Below, piece after piece: positions 1 to 6,685 of a DNA stretch of 8,905 nt. The stretch is from Bacillota bacterium. GTDB taxonomy: Bacteria > Bacillota > Sulfobacillia > RBS10-35. The notes below the pieces were generated by a model. It had not been told where the DNA came from. It saw nothing but the letters and a program-made list of their open reading frames with translations, and did not search any database. A program made the position numbers and the translations under genes. The stretch covers positions 1 to 8,905 of the forward strand of contig JASBVX010000041.1 of assembly GCA_029960865.1 (NCBI GenBank), in the 5' to 3' direction. The number at the start of each line of letters is the position of its first letter. Position 1 is the first letter of the stretch.

Positions 1-897
1 CCCGCCGTTTTGCAGCACCACCGGGTGCACCATCCCCGCGCCCAGGATCTCCAGCCAGCCTGTCCCTTTGCAGGTGCTGCAGCCCCTCCCGCTGCAGACA
101 GAGCAGGTGGCATCCACCTCCGCGCTGGGTTCCGTGAAGGGAAAGTAGGAGGGGCGCAAGCGAATCTGGGTCTTGGCCCCCAGCATCCGCCGGGCAAACT
201 CCTCCAAAGTCCAGCGAAGGTGCCCGAAATGAATGCCCTCGTCCACCACCAGCCCTTCCACCTGATGGAACATCGGGGAGTGGGTGGCATCATCATCCCG
301 GCGGTAGACCCGGCCTGGAGCGATCATCCGCACCGGGAGGCGGGGCGCCCGCGCCTGCATGAATCGCACTTGCACCGGCGATGTCTGGGTGCGAAGGAGG
401 TAGCGGCCTTCTTCCACATAGAAGGTATCCTGCATGTCCCGGGCCGGGTGGCTCTCAGGGATATTCAAAAGGGCAAAATTGTAAAGGTCTGTTTCCACCT
501 CGGGCCCGTGGGCCACCTCAAACCCCAGGCCGCCAAAAATGGCTTCGATCTCTTCCAGGACGGAAAGCAGAGGGTGCCGGTGCCCCAGGCGCAGGGGAAT
601 CCCCGGCAGGGAGACATCCACCCCTTCCCGCGCCATCTGCTCCCTTTCCCGCTGCCGCTTCACCTCCTGGCGCCGGGTCTCCAGCTCCCCTTCCAGGAGA
701 CGCTTGAGATCGTTGGCCTTTTGCCCCATGGCCTTGCGCTGGGAAGCCGGCAGGTCCGCCAAGCGGCGCAGGACCCCCGTCAAACGGCCTTTTCGGCCCA
801 GCCAGCGCACCCGGACTTCTTCCAGCTCTTCTTCCGTCTGGGCGGCCGCCACTTCCTCCAAGGCTTCCTTCTCCAAAAGGGCTAAATCTTCGTCCAC
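1..897 (-). CDS. pheS: Phenylalanine--tRNA ligase alpha subunit, 3' end cut by window
   Basis: Catalytic alpha subunit of cytosolic PheRS (alpha2-beta2), which charges tRNA-Phe with phenylalanine. 299 codons are visible; family members run about 340 residues, so the C-terminal end lies outside the window. Residues 1-90 form the charged N-terminal coiled-coil that binds tRNA. The class II catalytic domain follows, with HPARDMQDTFY (150-160), the motif 2 region VYRRDDDATHSPMFHQVEGL (198-215) and FPFTEPSAEVD (252-262). Cysteines 265, 268, 273 and 276 form the paired CxxC insert known from Bacillus-type PheS. The start is GTG at 897-895, preceded by GGAGGT five bases away; no ATG start fits the N-terminus better. 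The first 16 bases overlap the end of the upstream ypdA-like gene, which suggests translational coupling. pheT would be expected beyond the left edge. Identity is very secure. Confidence 0.96.
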   Translation of the reverse strand, partial: MDEDLALLEKEALEEVAAAQTEEELEEVRVRWLGRKGRLTGVLRRLADLPASQRKAMGQKANDLKRLLEGELETRRQEVKRQREREQMAREGVDVSLPGIPLRLGHRHPLLSVLEEIEAIFGGLGFEVAHGPEVETDLYNFALLNIPESHPARDMQDTFYVEEGRYLLRTQTSPVQVRFMQARAPRLPVRMIAPGRVYRRDDDATHSPMFHQVEGLVVDEGIHFGHLRWTLEEFARRMLGAKTQIRLRPSYFPFTEPSAEVDATCSVCSGRGCSTCKGTGWLEILGAGMVHPVVLQNGG

Positions 898-1880
898 GCC
901 AGACCTCCCCGTTCCTTCACAAAATGGCCCACGATCTTCTCCCCATGATAGCGGCTGGTTTCGATGAAGATCTTGTTGGCATCGTACCCTGCCGCCACCA
1001 CCCCCGCCACGTAGAGGCCAGGAAGGGGCGTAGCGAGGGTATCGGGGTCATGGGCCGGCACCCCCGTCTCGGGATCCCTTGGCACCCCCAGATCATCCAG
1101 AAGGGGGGCCTTGGCCCAGTAGCCCGTCAGGGCGAAGACATAGTCGTTGGGGATCTCCAGGATGGCCCCTTCCTTCTCCACAAAAAGGCTTTCCTTCTCG
1201 ATGGCCTTCACCTCGGCCCCAAAGATGGCGGCGATATCCCCTTTTTCCAGGCGGCTTTCCATCTCGGGGCGTACCCAGGGTTTGACCTTGGGGGATAGGC
1301 CCTTTCCCCGGTGGATGAGGGTGACCCGGGCCCCGGCCCGCCAGAGCTCAAGGGCCGCCTCCACCGCCGAATTCTGCCCTCCCACCACCGCCACTTCCAG
1401 GCCAAAGAAGGGATGGCCCTCCGTAAAGTAATGGCTGACTTTAGGCAGGTCTTCCCCCGGCACTCCCAAAAGCCGCGGATGATCGAAGTAGCCGGTGGCC
1501 ACCACCAGGCCCCGGGCTTCCACTTCTTCTCTCCTCCCGCTGAGGGTCCCCCTCACCAAGAGCCGAAACCCTTCCCCTTCCCGGCGCGCCCCCACCACCT
1601 GACGGTACAGCGCCAGGTTCAGCCGGGCCCTTCCCGCCACCATCCGGTAGTAATTCAAGATCTCATCCCGGGTGGGACGGGGCCCATGGGTCAGAAAGGG
1701 AAACCCCTCCAGCTCCAGGCGCTCAGGGGTACTGCTGAAAGCCATGTGGAGGGGAACCCGCCGGAGGCCCTCCACCACCCCTCCTTTATCGAAGATGCGG
1801 TAGGAAAGTCCCTTTTTTGAGGCCGCCAAGCCCACCGAAAGGCCGCTTGGCCCCGCACCGACGATGGCCAGATCGAGCAA
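882..1880 (-). CDS. ypdA: YpdA-family FAD/NAD(P)-dependent oxidoreductase (bacillithiol disulfide reductase-like)
   Basis: 332-residue cytosolic flavoprotein. An FAD-binding GAGPSG motif lies at residues 8-13 and a second dinucleotide-binding motif, GGQNSA, at 167-172. An ATG motif (128-130) and a C-terminal AGVVAAGYDANKIFIE segment (292-307) match YpdA/Bdr, proposed to reduce oxidised bacillithiol with NADPH. It has no CxxC pair, so it is not a classical thioredoxin reductase. Oddly, it contains no cysteine at all: the single conserved cysteine of YpdA (Cys14 in Staphylococcus aureus, inside GGGPCG) is serine 12 here. The start is TTG at 1880-1878, with AAAGGAG nine bases upstream; an in-frame TAA lies 39 bases before it and no ATG intervenes. 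The gene is first in a two-gene unit with pheS and diverges from fabI. Family assignment is firm; the substrate is inferred. Confidence 0.88.
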   Translation of the reverse strand: MLDLAIVGAGPSGLSVGLAASKKGLSYRIFDKGGVVEGLRRVPLHMAFSSTPERLELEGFPFLTHGPRPTRDEILNYYRMVAGRARLNLALYRQVVGARREGEGFRLLVRGTLSGRREEVEARGLVVATGYFDHPRLLGVPGEDLPKVSHYFTEGHPFFGLEVAVVGGQNSAVEAALELWRAGARVTLIHRGKGLSPKVKPWVRPEMESRLEKGDIAAIFGAEVKAIEKESLFVEKEGAILEIPNDYVFALTGYWAKAPLLDDLGVPRDPETGVPAHDPDTLATPLPGLYVAGVVAAGYDANKIFIETSRYHGEKIVGHFVKERGGLAWTKI

Positions 1881-2026
1881 GAAGGAATGCTCCTTTCCAA
1901 AGAGGACCGCTGGTGATTATCTTAGCAAAGGCGCCCCAAAGGGTGCAGCAGGGCAGGAAGGAATGCCTGGCAAGTCGAAAAAGTAGCGGTGATTCGGAAA
2001 ACACCTCGAAGGATGGGATGTGACCC
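1881..2026. promoter_or_regulatory. Divergent spacer between ypdA-like gene and fabI, with a possible minus-strand promoter
   Basis: This 146-base spacer must carry the promoters of two diverging genes. On the minus strand GATAAT (plus positions 1916-1921) is a good -10 box lying 36 bases before the ypdA TTG, which would give a short leader containing its ribosome binding site. No good -35 box stands 16-18 bases upstream. On the plus strand I see no convincing promoter for fabI. The 10-base word GAAGGAATGC occurs twice in direct orientation, at 1881-1890 and 1957-1966; it may be chance. I see no FapR-type palindrome and no T-box sequence. Confidence 0.35.
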
Positions 2027-2800
2027 ATGACGGCACGGCCGATGGAAGGTAAAAAAGGGATCGTTTTAGGGGTGGCCAACCGCCACAGCATTGCCTGGGC
2101 CATCACCGAAGCGCTTTTGGAAGCGGGCGCGGAAGTGGCCCTCACCTACGAGGGGGAACGGGTGGCCGATCGGGTACGAAAGCTGACAGAAGATACCCCC
2201 ATCCGCCGCCTCTACCCCTGCGATGTCAGCCGGGATGACGATCTGAGAGCCCTTTTCGACCAGGTGGAAAAGGACATGGGCACCGTGGATTTTATCGTCC
2301 ACTCGGTGGCCTACGCCCCCAGGGAAGCCCTGGCGGTCCCCTTCCACCAGATCCCCAGGGAAGGCTTCCAGATGGCTCTCGACATCTCGGCCTACTCCCT
2401 CATCGCCCTTTGCCGCTTCGGGAGCCGCCTCTTTCAACCCGGCACCTCCATCCTCACCCTCACCTACCACGGTTCCCAGCAGGTCATGCCAGGTTACGGG
2501 GTGATGGGGGTGGCCAAAGCCGCCCTGGAGGCGGCCGTCCGCTATCTGGCGGTGGATCTGGGAGGACAAGGCGTCAGGGTCAACGGCCTTTCCGCCGGCC
2601 CCATCAATACCCTGGCCGCCCGGGGAGTGCCCGGCTTCACCGATTCCCTGCGCCTCTATCGGGAGCGTTCGCCCCTGCAGAAAAACACCGAACCCGAAGA
2701 GCTAGGCCAAGCGGCTCTTTTTCTCTTGAGCCCCATGAGCCGGGGCATCACGGGAGAGATCCTCTATGTGGATGGAGGCTTCCATATCACCGGAGCGTGA
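2027..2800 (+). CDS. fabI: Enoyl-[acyl-carrier-protein] reductase (NADH), FabI
   Basis: Catalyses the last reduction of each fatty-acid elongation cycle: trans-2-enoyl-ACP to acyl-ACP, in the cytosol as a tetramer. The 257-residue length is normal for FabI. It is an atypical short-chain dehydrogenase with the nucleotide-binding segment GVANRHSIAW (15-24), HSVAYAP (92-98), and the catalytic Tyr147, Tyr157 and Lys164 in LTYHGS...PGYGVMGVAKA, matching Tyr146/Tyr156/Lys163 of E. coli FabI. The C-terminal VDGGFHITGA is typical. Start choice is slightly uncertain. ATG 2027 has AAGGA 13 bases upstream, a long spacing, while ATG 2042 (residue 6) has no visible ribosome binding site and would still leave a complete enzyme. 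The gene stands alone, diverging from ypdA-pheS and converging on rplT. Confidence 0.95.
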   Translation: MTARPMEGKKGIVLGVANRHSIAWAITEALLEAGAEVALTYEGERVADRVRKLTEDTPIRRLYPCDVSRDDDLRALFDQVEKDMGTVDFIVHSVAYAPREALAVPFHQIPREGFQMALDISAYSLIALCRFGSRLFQPGTSILTLTYHGSQQVMPGYGVMGVAKAALEAAVRYLAVDLGGQGVRVNGLSAGPINTLAARGVPGFTDSLRLYRERSPLQKNTEPEELGQAALFLLSPMSRGITGEILYVDGGFHITGA

Positions 2801-2836
2801 CAAAAGGAGAGCAAAAGGGTAGAGGAAAAAGGGTGC

Positions 2837-2866
2837 AAAAAAGGAAGGGGCCGCACCGCGGCCCCT
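2837..2866 (-). terminator. Intrinsic terminator after rplT
   Basis: On the minus strand a perfect 9-bp stem, AGGGGCCGC with GCGGCCCCT around a three-base loop, is followed by TCCTTTTTT. It starts 10 bases after the rplT stop and ends the infC-rpmI-rplT transcript. Read on the plus strand, the same hairpin follows fabI, but its tail (GATCCTCTCTT) is poorer in T, so it may stop fabI transcription less efficiently. Confidence 0.9.
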
Positions 2867-2875
2867 GATCCTCTC

Positions 2876-3229
2876 TTAAAGGGCTCCCTTGGCCTTTTCC
2901 ACCAGCTGGGCAAAGGCCTTTTCATCCCGCACCGCCAGATCCGCCAGCATCTTCCGGTTGACGGCCACCCCCGCTTTCTTGAGGCCCTGGATGAACCGGC
3001 TATACGACAGGCCATTCAGGCGGGCCGCCGCATTGATGCGGGCGATCCAGAGGCGGCGGAAGTCCCTCTTGCGGGCCCGCCGATCCCGGTAGGCATAGCT
3101 GAGGGAGTGGAGCACCTGCTCCCTGGCCACGCGGTAGAGGCGATGTTTAGCCCCCCAGTATCCTTTGGCCAGTTTCAATATCTTTTTGCGGCGGCGCCGG
3201 GCTGTAAAGCCCCGCTTCACCCGTGCCAT
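2876..3229 (-). CDS. rplT: 50S ribosomal protein L20
   Basis: 117 residues, the usual length for L20, a 23S rRNA-binding protein needed early in large-subunit assembly. The very basic N-terminal extension begins MARVKRGFTARRRRKKILKLAK. The globular part carries the family segments YRDRRARKRDFRRLWI (47-62) and INAAARLNGLSYSRFI (65-80). A ribosome binding site GGAGGT stands nine bases before the ATG, and the rpmI stop is 15 bases upstream, so the two are co-transcribed. In Bacillus L20 represses its own operon through the infC leader; the leader structures here suggest the same control. It is the last gene of the operon and is followed by a strong terminator. Confidence 0.97.
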   Translation of the reverse strand: MARVKRGFTARRRRKKILKLAKGYWGAKHRLYRVAREQVLHSLSYAYRDRRARKRDFRRLWIARINAAARLNGLSYSRFIQGLKKAGVAVNRKMLADLAVRDEKAFAQLVEKAKGAL

Positions 3230-3244
3230 AGCGTTTCAACCTCC

Positions 3245-3439
3245 TCAGTGATAAGGCAGAAGCCGCTCCACCCGCTTCTCGTCGGCGGGAGACACCAGCA
3301 TCTTCTTGTCCAGCTCCCGTTTGGCTCGCTTCGTCTTGTTGTGGCGATGGATCCGGTTGGCTCGCGCCCGCACCCATTTCCCCGAACCGGTGCGCTTGAA
3401 CCGCTTGGCCGTCGCCTTATGGGTTTTCATCTTCGGCAT
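3245..3439 (-). CDS. rpmI: 50S ribosomal protein L35
   Basis: 64 residues, the normal size of L35, a small basic component of the large subunit. The N-terminus MPKMKTHKATAKRFKRTGSG is highly characteristic, followed by HRHNKTKRAKREL (31-43) and a C-terminal RVERLLPYH. The frame is open for 17 more codons upstream, but that extension reads into the infC end and does not resemble L35. The ATG at 3439 has AAGGGGGGT five bases before it and matches the family start. It begins four bases after the infC stop, so its ribosome binding site lies within the end of infC, a tight coupling typical of this operon. Confidence 0.97.
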   Translation of the reverse strand: MPKMKTHKATAKRFKRTGSGKWVRARANRIHRHNKTKRAKRELDKKMLVSPADEKRVERLLPYH

Positions 3440-3443
3440 GCCT

Positions 3444-4004
3444 TTACCCCCCTTGCGCCTCTGCCGGCTTAATTCGGGGCCCTGACGCACCCTTTTGCAC
3501 CCGGGGAGCCAGCACCATCACCATGTTGCGCCCCTCCACCTTTGGGACCTGTTCCACCTGGCCCGCCTCCGCCACAAATCCCGTCAAGCGTTCCAGCACC
3601 TTCAGCCCCAGCTCGGGGTGGGTAACCTCGCGGCCGCGGAACATGATGGTGGCCTTCACCTTGTCGCCGTCCTTCAGGAACCGCAGAGCGTTCCGAGCCT
3701 TCACCTCAAAATCGTGGTCGTCGATGTTCACCCGCAGCTTGACCTCTTTGACTTCCTGGACCTTCTGATGCCGGCGGGCCTCCCGGTCCTTCTTGGCCAT
3801 CTCGTACTTGTAACGGCCGTAATCCATGAGGCGGCATACCACAGGCTGGGCCTGGGCGGCCACCTCCACCAGGTCAAGCCCCCGCTCCCTGGCGATGCGC
3901 AGGGCTTCCGCCAGGGACATGACGCCCAGCTGCTCCCCCTTTTCATCGATGAGCCGCACTTCCCGGGCGCGGATTTGCTCGTTGATTCGCTGATCGCGGC
4001 TGAT
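3444..4004 (-). CDS. infC: Translation initiation factor IF-3, AUC start
   Basis: IF-3 binds the 30S subunit, keeps it from joining 50S too early and rejects wrong start codons and initiator tRNAs. From the AUC the protein is 186 residues. The N-domain opens with SRDQRINEQIRAREVRLID and contains the signature CRLMDYGRYKYE (61-72). A lysine/arginine-rich linker and the C-domain (IDDHDFEVKARNALRFL; GRNMVMVLAP) follow, plus a short basic-proline tail. The start is the ATC codon at 4004-4002, with GGGGAGGT eight bases upstream. It aligns with the position where Bacillus and Geobacillus infC begin, known to be AUU. The only other in-frame candidate, TTG at 4025, lies upstream of the ribosome binding site. 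IF-3 discriminates against such start codons, so this predicts translational self-control. Confidence 0.95.
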   Translation of the reverse strand: MSRDQRINEQIRAREVRLIDEKGEQLGVMSLAEALRIARERGLDLVEVAAQAQPVVCRLMDYGRYKYEMAKKDREARRHQKVQEVKEVKLRVNIDDHDFEVKARNALRFLKDGDKVKATIMFRGREVTHPELGLKVLERLTGFVAEAGQVEQVPKVEGRNMVMVLAPRVQKGASGPRIKPAEAQGG

Positions 4005-4177
4005 TCGGCCACACCTCCCCTTCAAAGGAAAGAGCCGAGCGGTTCTCCCGCCCGGCTATCCCATCAGGCAAGCACCCTCCAACGGTGCCGGCCCCTGACG
4101 GTACCTGACCTGGGTAACAGCTCCGGGCGCCCCCAGGTGAGAAGCGGGAACTTCTTCTTGTGGTCCGCTGGCCTTCC
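4005..4177 (-). promoter_or_regulatory. infC operon leader, probable L20-type regulatory leader
   Basis: Untranslated leader of about 170 bases between the predicted transcription start (near 4177) and the infC AUC. Three structures are visible on the minus strand: a stem ACCTGGG (plus 4132-4138) with CCCAGGT (4108-4114); a 7-base stem with one mismatch, GGTACCG with CGGCACC, just after it; and a terminator-like hairpin at 4033-4057. TTCCCGC (4144-4150) can also pair with GCGGGAG (4045-4051), which lies inside the hairpin, giving a mutually exclusive fold. In Bacillus subtilis the infC-rpmI-rplT leader is controlled by L20 through transcription attenuation; equivalence here rests on gene order and these pairings. 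Confidence 0.6.
4021..4057 (-). terminator. Terminator-like attenuator hairpin before infC
   Basis: On the minus strand AGCCGGGCGG pairs with CCGCTCGGCT (ten pairs, one G-U) around the loop GAGAA, followed by the T-rich tail CTTTCCTTTG. It ends just before the infC ribosome binding site and lies downstream of a promoter. It therefore looks like a conditional attenuator, not the end of a gene. The interrupted T-tract fits a regulated terminator. It would also catch read-through from the upstream acyl-CoA dehydrogenase gene, which has no terminator of its own. Confidence 0.75.
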
Positions 4178-4183
4178 GGTCCG

Positions 4184-4213
4184 ACGATACACGGCCAACG
4201 AGGTACCCGTCAA
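4184..4213 (-). promoter_or_regulatory. Sigma-A type promoter of the infC operon
   Basis: TTGACG (plus 4208-4213) and TATCGT (4184-4189) are separated by 18 bases on the minus strand. The -35 box matches the consensus at five of six positions; the -10 box is weaker (TAT...T), with TG directly before it. The predicted start near 4177 yields the structured infC leader. The -35 box lies only 13 bases after the stop of the preceding gene. Confidence 0.55.
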
Positions 4214-4226
4214 GAGAGGTCTGCCA

Positions 4227-5387
4227 TCAAAAGGCATTTTCTCCCGTGACGTCCCGCCCCACGATGAGGGTATGGATGTCGTGGGTTCCTTCGTAGGTAT
4301 CCACCGTTTCCAGATTCAGCATATGGCGAATCGACCGGTACTCCAGGGTGATGCCGCTGCCGCCCAAAATCTCCCTGGCCATCCTCGCCCCCTTGAGGGC
4401 TGCCCGCACGTTCCCCTTCTTGGCCAGGGATACCTGGGGGTAGGTGAGCGCCCCCTGATCTTTCAACTGGGCCAGGCGCCAAGCGCGCAAGAGGGAGGCC
4501 GTATGGTCCTCCACCATGGCCACCAGCTTTTCCTGCACCAGCTGGCGGCCGGCGATGGGCCGCTCAAAGGTGATCCGGTGGCGAGAAAACTCCAGGGCCT
4601 CTTGATAGACCGACTCCAAGGCCCCGGCTGCTCCCCAGGCGATGCCATAGCGGGCTTGGGTGAGGCAGCTCAAGGGAGCTCCCAGCCCCTTGGCCTCCGG
4701 CAGCCTCAGCTCCTCCTCCACCGGCACCTCATCCAGGATCAGCTCCGAGGTGACCGAGGCCCGAAGGCTCATCTTGTGCTTCACCTCCCGGGCCTGAAAG
4801 CCGGGGCGGTCGGTGGGCACGATGAACCCCCGGATGATGCCCTCTTCGTCTTTAGCCCATACCACGGCGATCTGGGCGAGATTCCCGTTGGTGATCCACA
4901 TCTTTCGCCCCGTGATGCGCCAGCCCTGGCCATCCCGGCGGGCCACCGTCCCCATGGCCCCCGGATCGGACCCGCCGTCGGGTTCCGTCAGGCCAAAGCA
5001 GCCCACCATTTCGCCCCGGGCAAGGGGCGGAAGAAACTTCTGCTTCTGCTCTTCCGAGCCATAGCGGAAAATGGGATACATCACAAGAGAGCTCTGCACG
5101 CTGGCGAAACTTCTGAGACCGGAGTCGATCCGCTCCAACTCATACATCAAAAGGCCGTAGCCTGCCGAAGAAAGCCCCGCTCCCCCATAAGCTTCAGGGA
5201 GGCTAGCCCCCAAAAAGCCCAGCTCTCCGAAATGGTGAATCAGGTGGCGAGGAAACGTTCCCTCTTCCCACCAGGCGGCGATATGGGGTGCAGCCTCCCG
5301 CTCCAGAAAGCGCCGGGCCTCTTCCTGGGCCATCCGCTCCTCAGGGGTGAGAAGATCCCATACCCGGTAGTAGTCCAAACCCAGCAT
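4227..5387 (-). CDS. Acyl-CoA dehydrogenase, glutaryl-CoA dehydrogenase-like
   Basis: 386-residue FAD enzyme of the acyl-CoA dehydrogenase family, closest in motif to glutaryl-CoA dehydrogenase, which converts glutaryl-CoA to crotonyl-CoA in lysine/tryptophan and aromatic breakdown. The flavin-binding segment CFGLTEPDGGSDP (130-142), MWITNG (163-168) and ARYGIAWG (245-252) are all present. The C-terminus carries TYEGTHDIHTLIVGR with Glu366 at the catalytic-base position (Glu370 in the human enzyme). Arg92 and Ser96 in RSFASVQSSL match the residues that bind the free carboxylate in the human enzyme (Arg94, Ser98), supporting a dicarboxylic acyl-CoA substrate. The start chosen is ATG 5387, with GGGAGGT seven bases upstream; a GTG at 5408 lies upstream of that site. 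No electron-transfer flavoprotein or CoA-transferase gene is adjacent, so the pathway is unproven. Confidence 0.92.
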   Translation of the reverse strand: MLGLDYYRVWDLLTPEERMAQEEARRFLEREAAPHIAAWWEEGTFPRHLIHHFGELGFLGASLPEAYGGAGLSSAGYGLLMYELERIDSGLRSFASVQSSLVMYPIFRYGSEEQKQKFLPPLARGEMVGCFGLTEPDGGSDPGAMGTVARRDGQGWRITGRKMWITNGNLAQIAVVWAKDEEGIIRGFIVPTDRPGFQAREVKHKMSLRASVTSELILDEVPVEEELRLPEAKGLGAPLSCLTQARYGIAWGAAGALESVYQEALEFSRHRITFERPIAGRQLVQEKLVAMVEDHTASLLRAWRLAQLKDQGALTYPQVSLAKKGNVRAALKGARMAREILGGSGITLEYRSIRHMLNLETVDTYEGTHDIHTLIVGRDVTGENAF

Positions 5388-5477
5388 CGATGAAACCTCC
5401 CGGCTCACCTTACCATGGGAAAAGGGCTAAAGGAAAAGGCTCCTTGCACCGCGAAAAGTTCCCTGGAGGTAACGTGC

Positions 5478-6660
5478 TTGCCTTCCTGGTGGTTGGGCCT
5501 CGTGGCCACCGTGGCCGTTTTTCTGGCCCTGGCCCTCCTGATCCCTCCCATCCTGGCCCTCTAGCTCTACATCTTCGACCGCCGCCAGAGCCAGCATTCG
5601 GTCCTGAAAAACGACTCCCTATTCGGCCGCATCCGCGACTTTCTCGAAGCCACCGGCCCGGAGCTCCGCCAATACCTTTTGGCGGCCGACGACGAAGAGC
5701 TTCCCCTCCCGCGCCGTCACCCGGCGATACTCCGTCACCCAAAGGGGGCTTTTTTTCCGCCACGGAGCGCCTTCTCGAGAACCATCTCCAACTGTGACTC
5801 TCCCGTGATGAAGAGGCGGTGGTCCTGGACAAAGGGGCGCCCAACCCTTTCGCCTTCATGGCCCTATCGGGGATTCCGGCATGAGCTTCGGGTCCCTTTC
5901 GCCTTACCCCTTGGAGGGCGGCGCTCCCATCATCGCCCAAATCGGCTCTTGGCCTTTTGGCTATCGGGATGCCGAAGGCCACTTCAGCTGGGAGGAGCTG
6001 AAACGAAAGGCGGATCTCTCCCAAGTGAAAGCTTTCGAATTGAAGCTGGCCCACGGAACCAAGATCCGGGGAGGCCATCTCCCTGGCCACAAGGTCACAC
6101 CGGAAATCGCCGCCATCCGCCGGGTCCCCGTGGGAAAAACGGTGGAGAACCCCAACCGCTTCGGCCAGTTCGAGGACGTCCCCACCATGATGGACTTTAT
6201 CCAACGCATCCGGCAGGAGACGGGCAAAGGAGTGGGCCTCAAGATGGTCATGGGGGGACCTGACAGCCTCGATGATCTAGCTTTGCACATGGCCCGGACG
6301 GGGAAGGGCCCCGATTTCATCACCATCGACGGCGCCGAAGGCGGGTCGGGGGCCACCTTTGAAGACATGGCCGACACCATGGGGCTTCCCGTGAAGCTGG
6401 CCCTGGCCCTAGCCCACAATACCCTCTTGCGCCCCGGTATCCGGGACCGGGTGGTCCTCATCGCCTCGGGAAAGCCGGTGACGGCCATGAGATCGCCAGC
6501 GCCCTTTTGCCTGGGGGGCCGATGTGGTGCCGATCGGGGCATGATGATCAGCGTCAGCTACATCCGCACCCTCCAGTGCCATCTCAATACCTGCTCGGTG
6601 AGGATGGCCACCGCCGATCCCCAGCTGCATGATCCAGGAAGGCGGCACCTTGCCCCCCCG
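5478..6660 (+). pseudogene. Decayed FMN-dependent glutamate synthase-like gene (GltB2/YerD type)
   Basis: Similarity runs from an N-terminal membrane helix (TTG start 5478 after GGAGGT) through GPELRQY (near 5655-5675), MSFGSLS (5881), SPYxLEGG-like, KVTPEIAAIR, DGAEGGSGATFED and CHLNTC (6577-6594). Lesions include an in-frame TAG at 5562 and TGA at 5795. Frame changes occur near 5706, between about 5706 and 5744, near 5880, near 6488, near 6517 and near 6539. About 27 residues are missing between MSFGSLS and PYPLEGG. The first of the three cluster cysteines is replaced by Tyr (TAC, 6559-6561). After CSVRMATADP similarity fades, so the right end is approximate. Intact relatives are membrane-anchored glutamate synthase-family proteins that use FMN and an iron-sulfur cluster. 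The longest open stretch (5881-6738) cannot make a working enzyme. Confidence 0.9.
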
Positions 6661-6685
6661 GGGGTGGAAGAAGCCTTCCCCTATC

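Noticed and set aside
10..885. Open frame of 291 codons on the plus strand
   Set aside because: Exact antisense of pheS, whose minus-strand translation shows all family motifs.
2013..2030. Five-codon ORF (MGCDP) whose stop overlaps the fabI ATG
   Set aside because: The purine-rich AAGG abuts its own ATG with no spacing, so it is unlikely to be translated; the same AAGGA more probably serves fabI at long spacing.
3495..5393. Open frame of 632 codons on the plus strand
   Set aside because: It runs antisense across infC, its leader and the acyl-CoA dehydrogenase gene. Its translation is low-complexity, rich in His, Pro and Gly, with no domain, as expected of a shadow frame in GC-rich DNA.
5562..5564. 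Amber recoding in the glutamate synthase-like gene
   Set aside because: The TAG is accompanied by a TGA, several frameshifts and a deletion, so decay explains it without recoding.
5410..6204. Minus-strand open frame of 264 codons opposite the decayed glutamate synthase-like gene
   Set aside because: The translation is rich in Arg, Pro and Gly with no recognisable domain, while the plus strand keeps clear family similarity in pieces.
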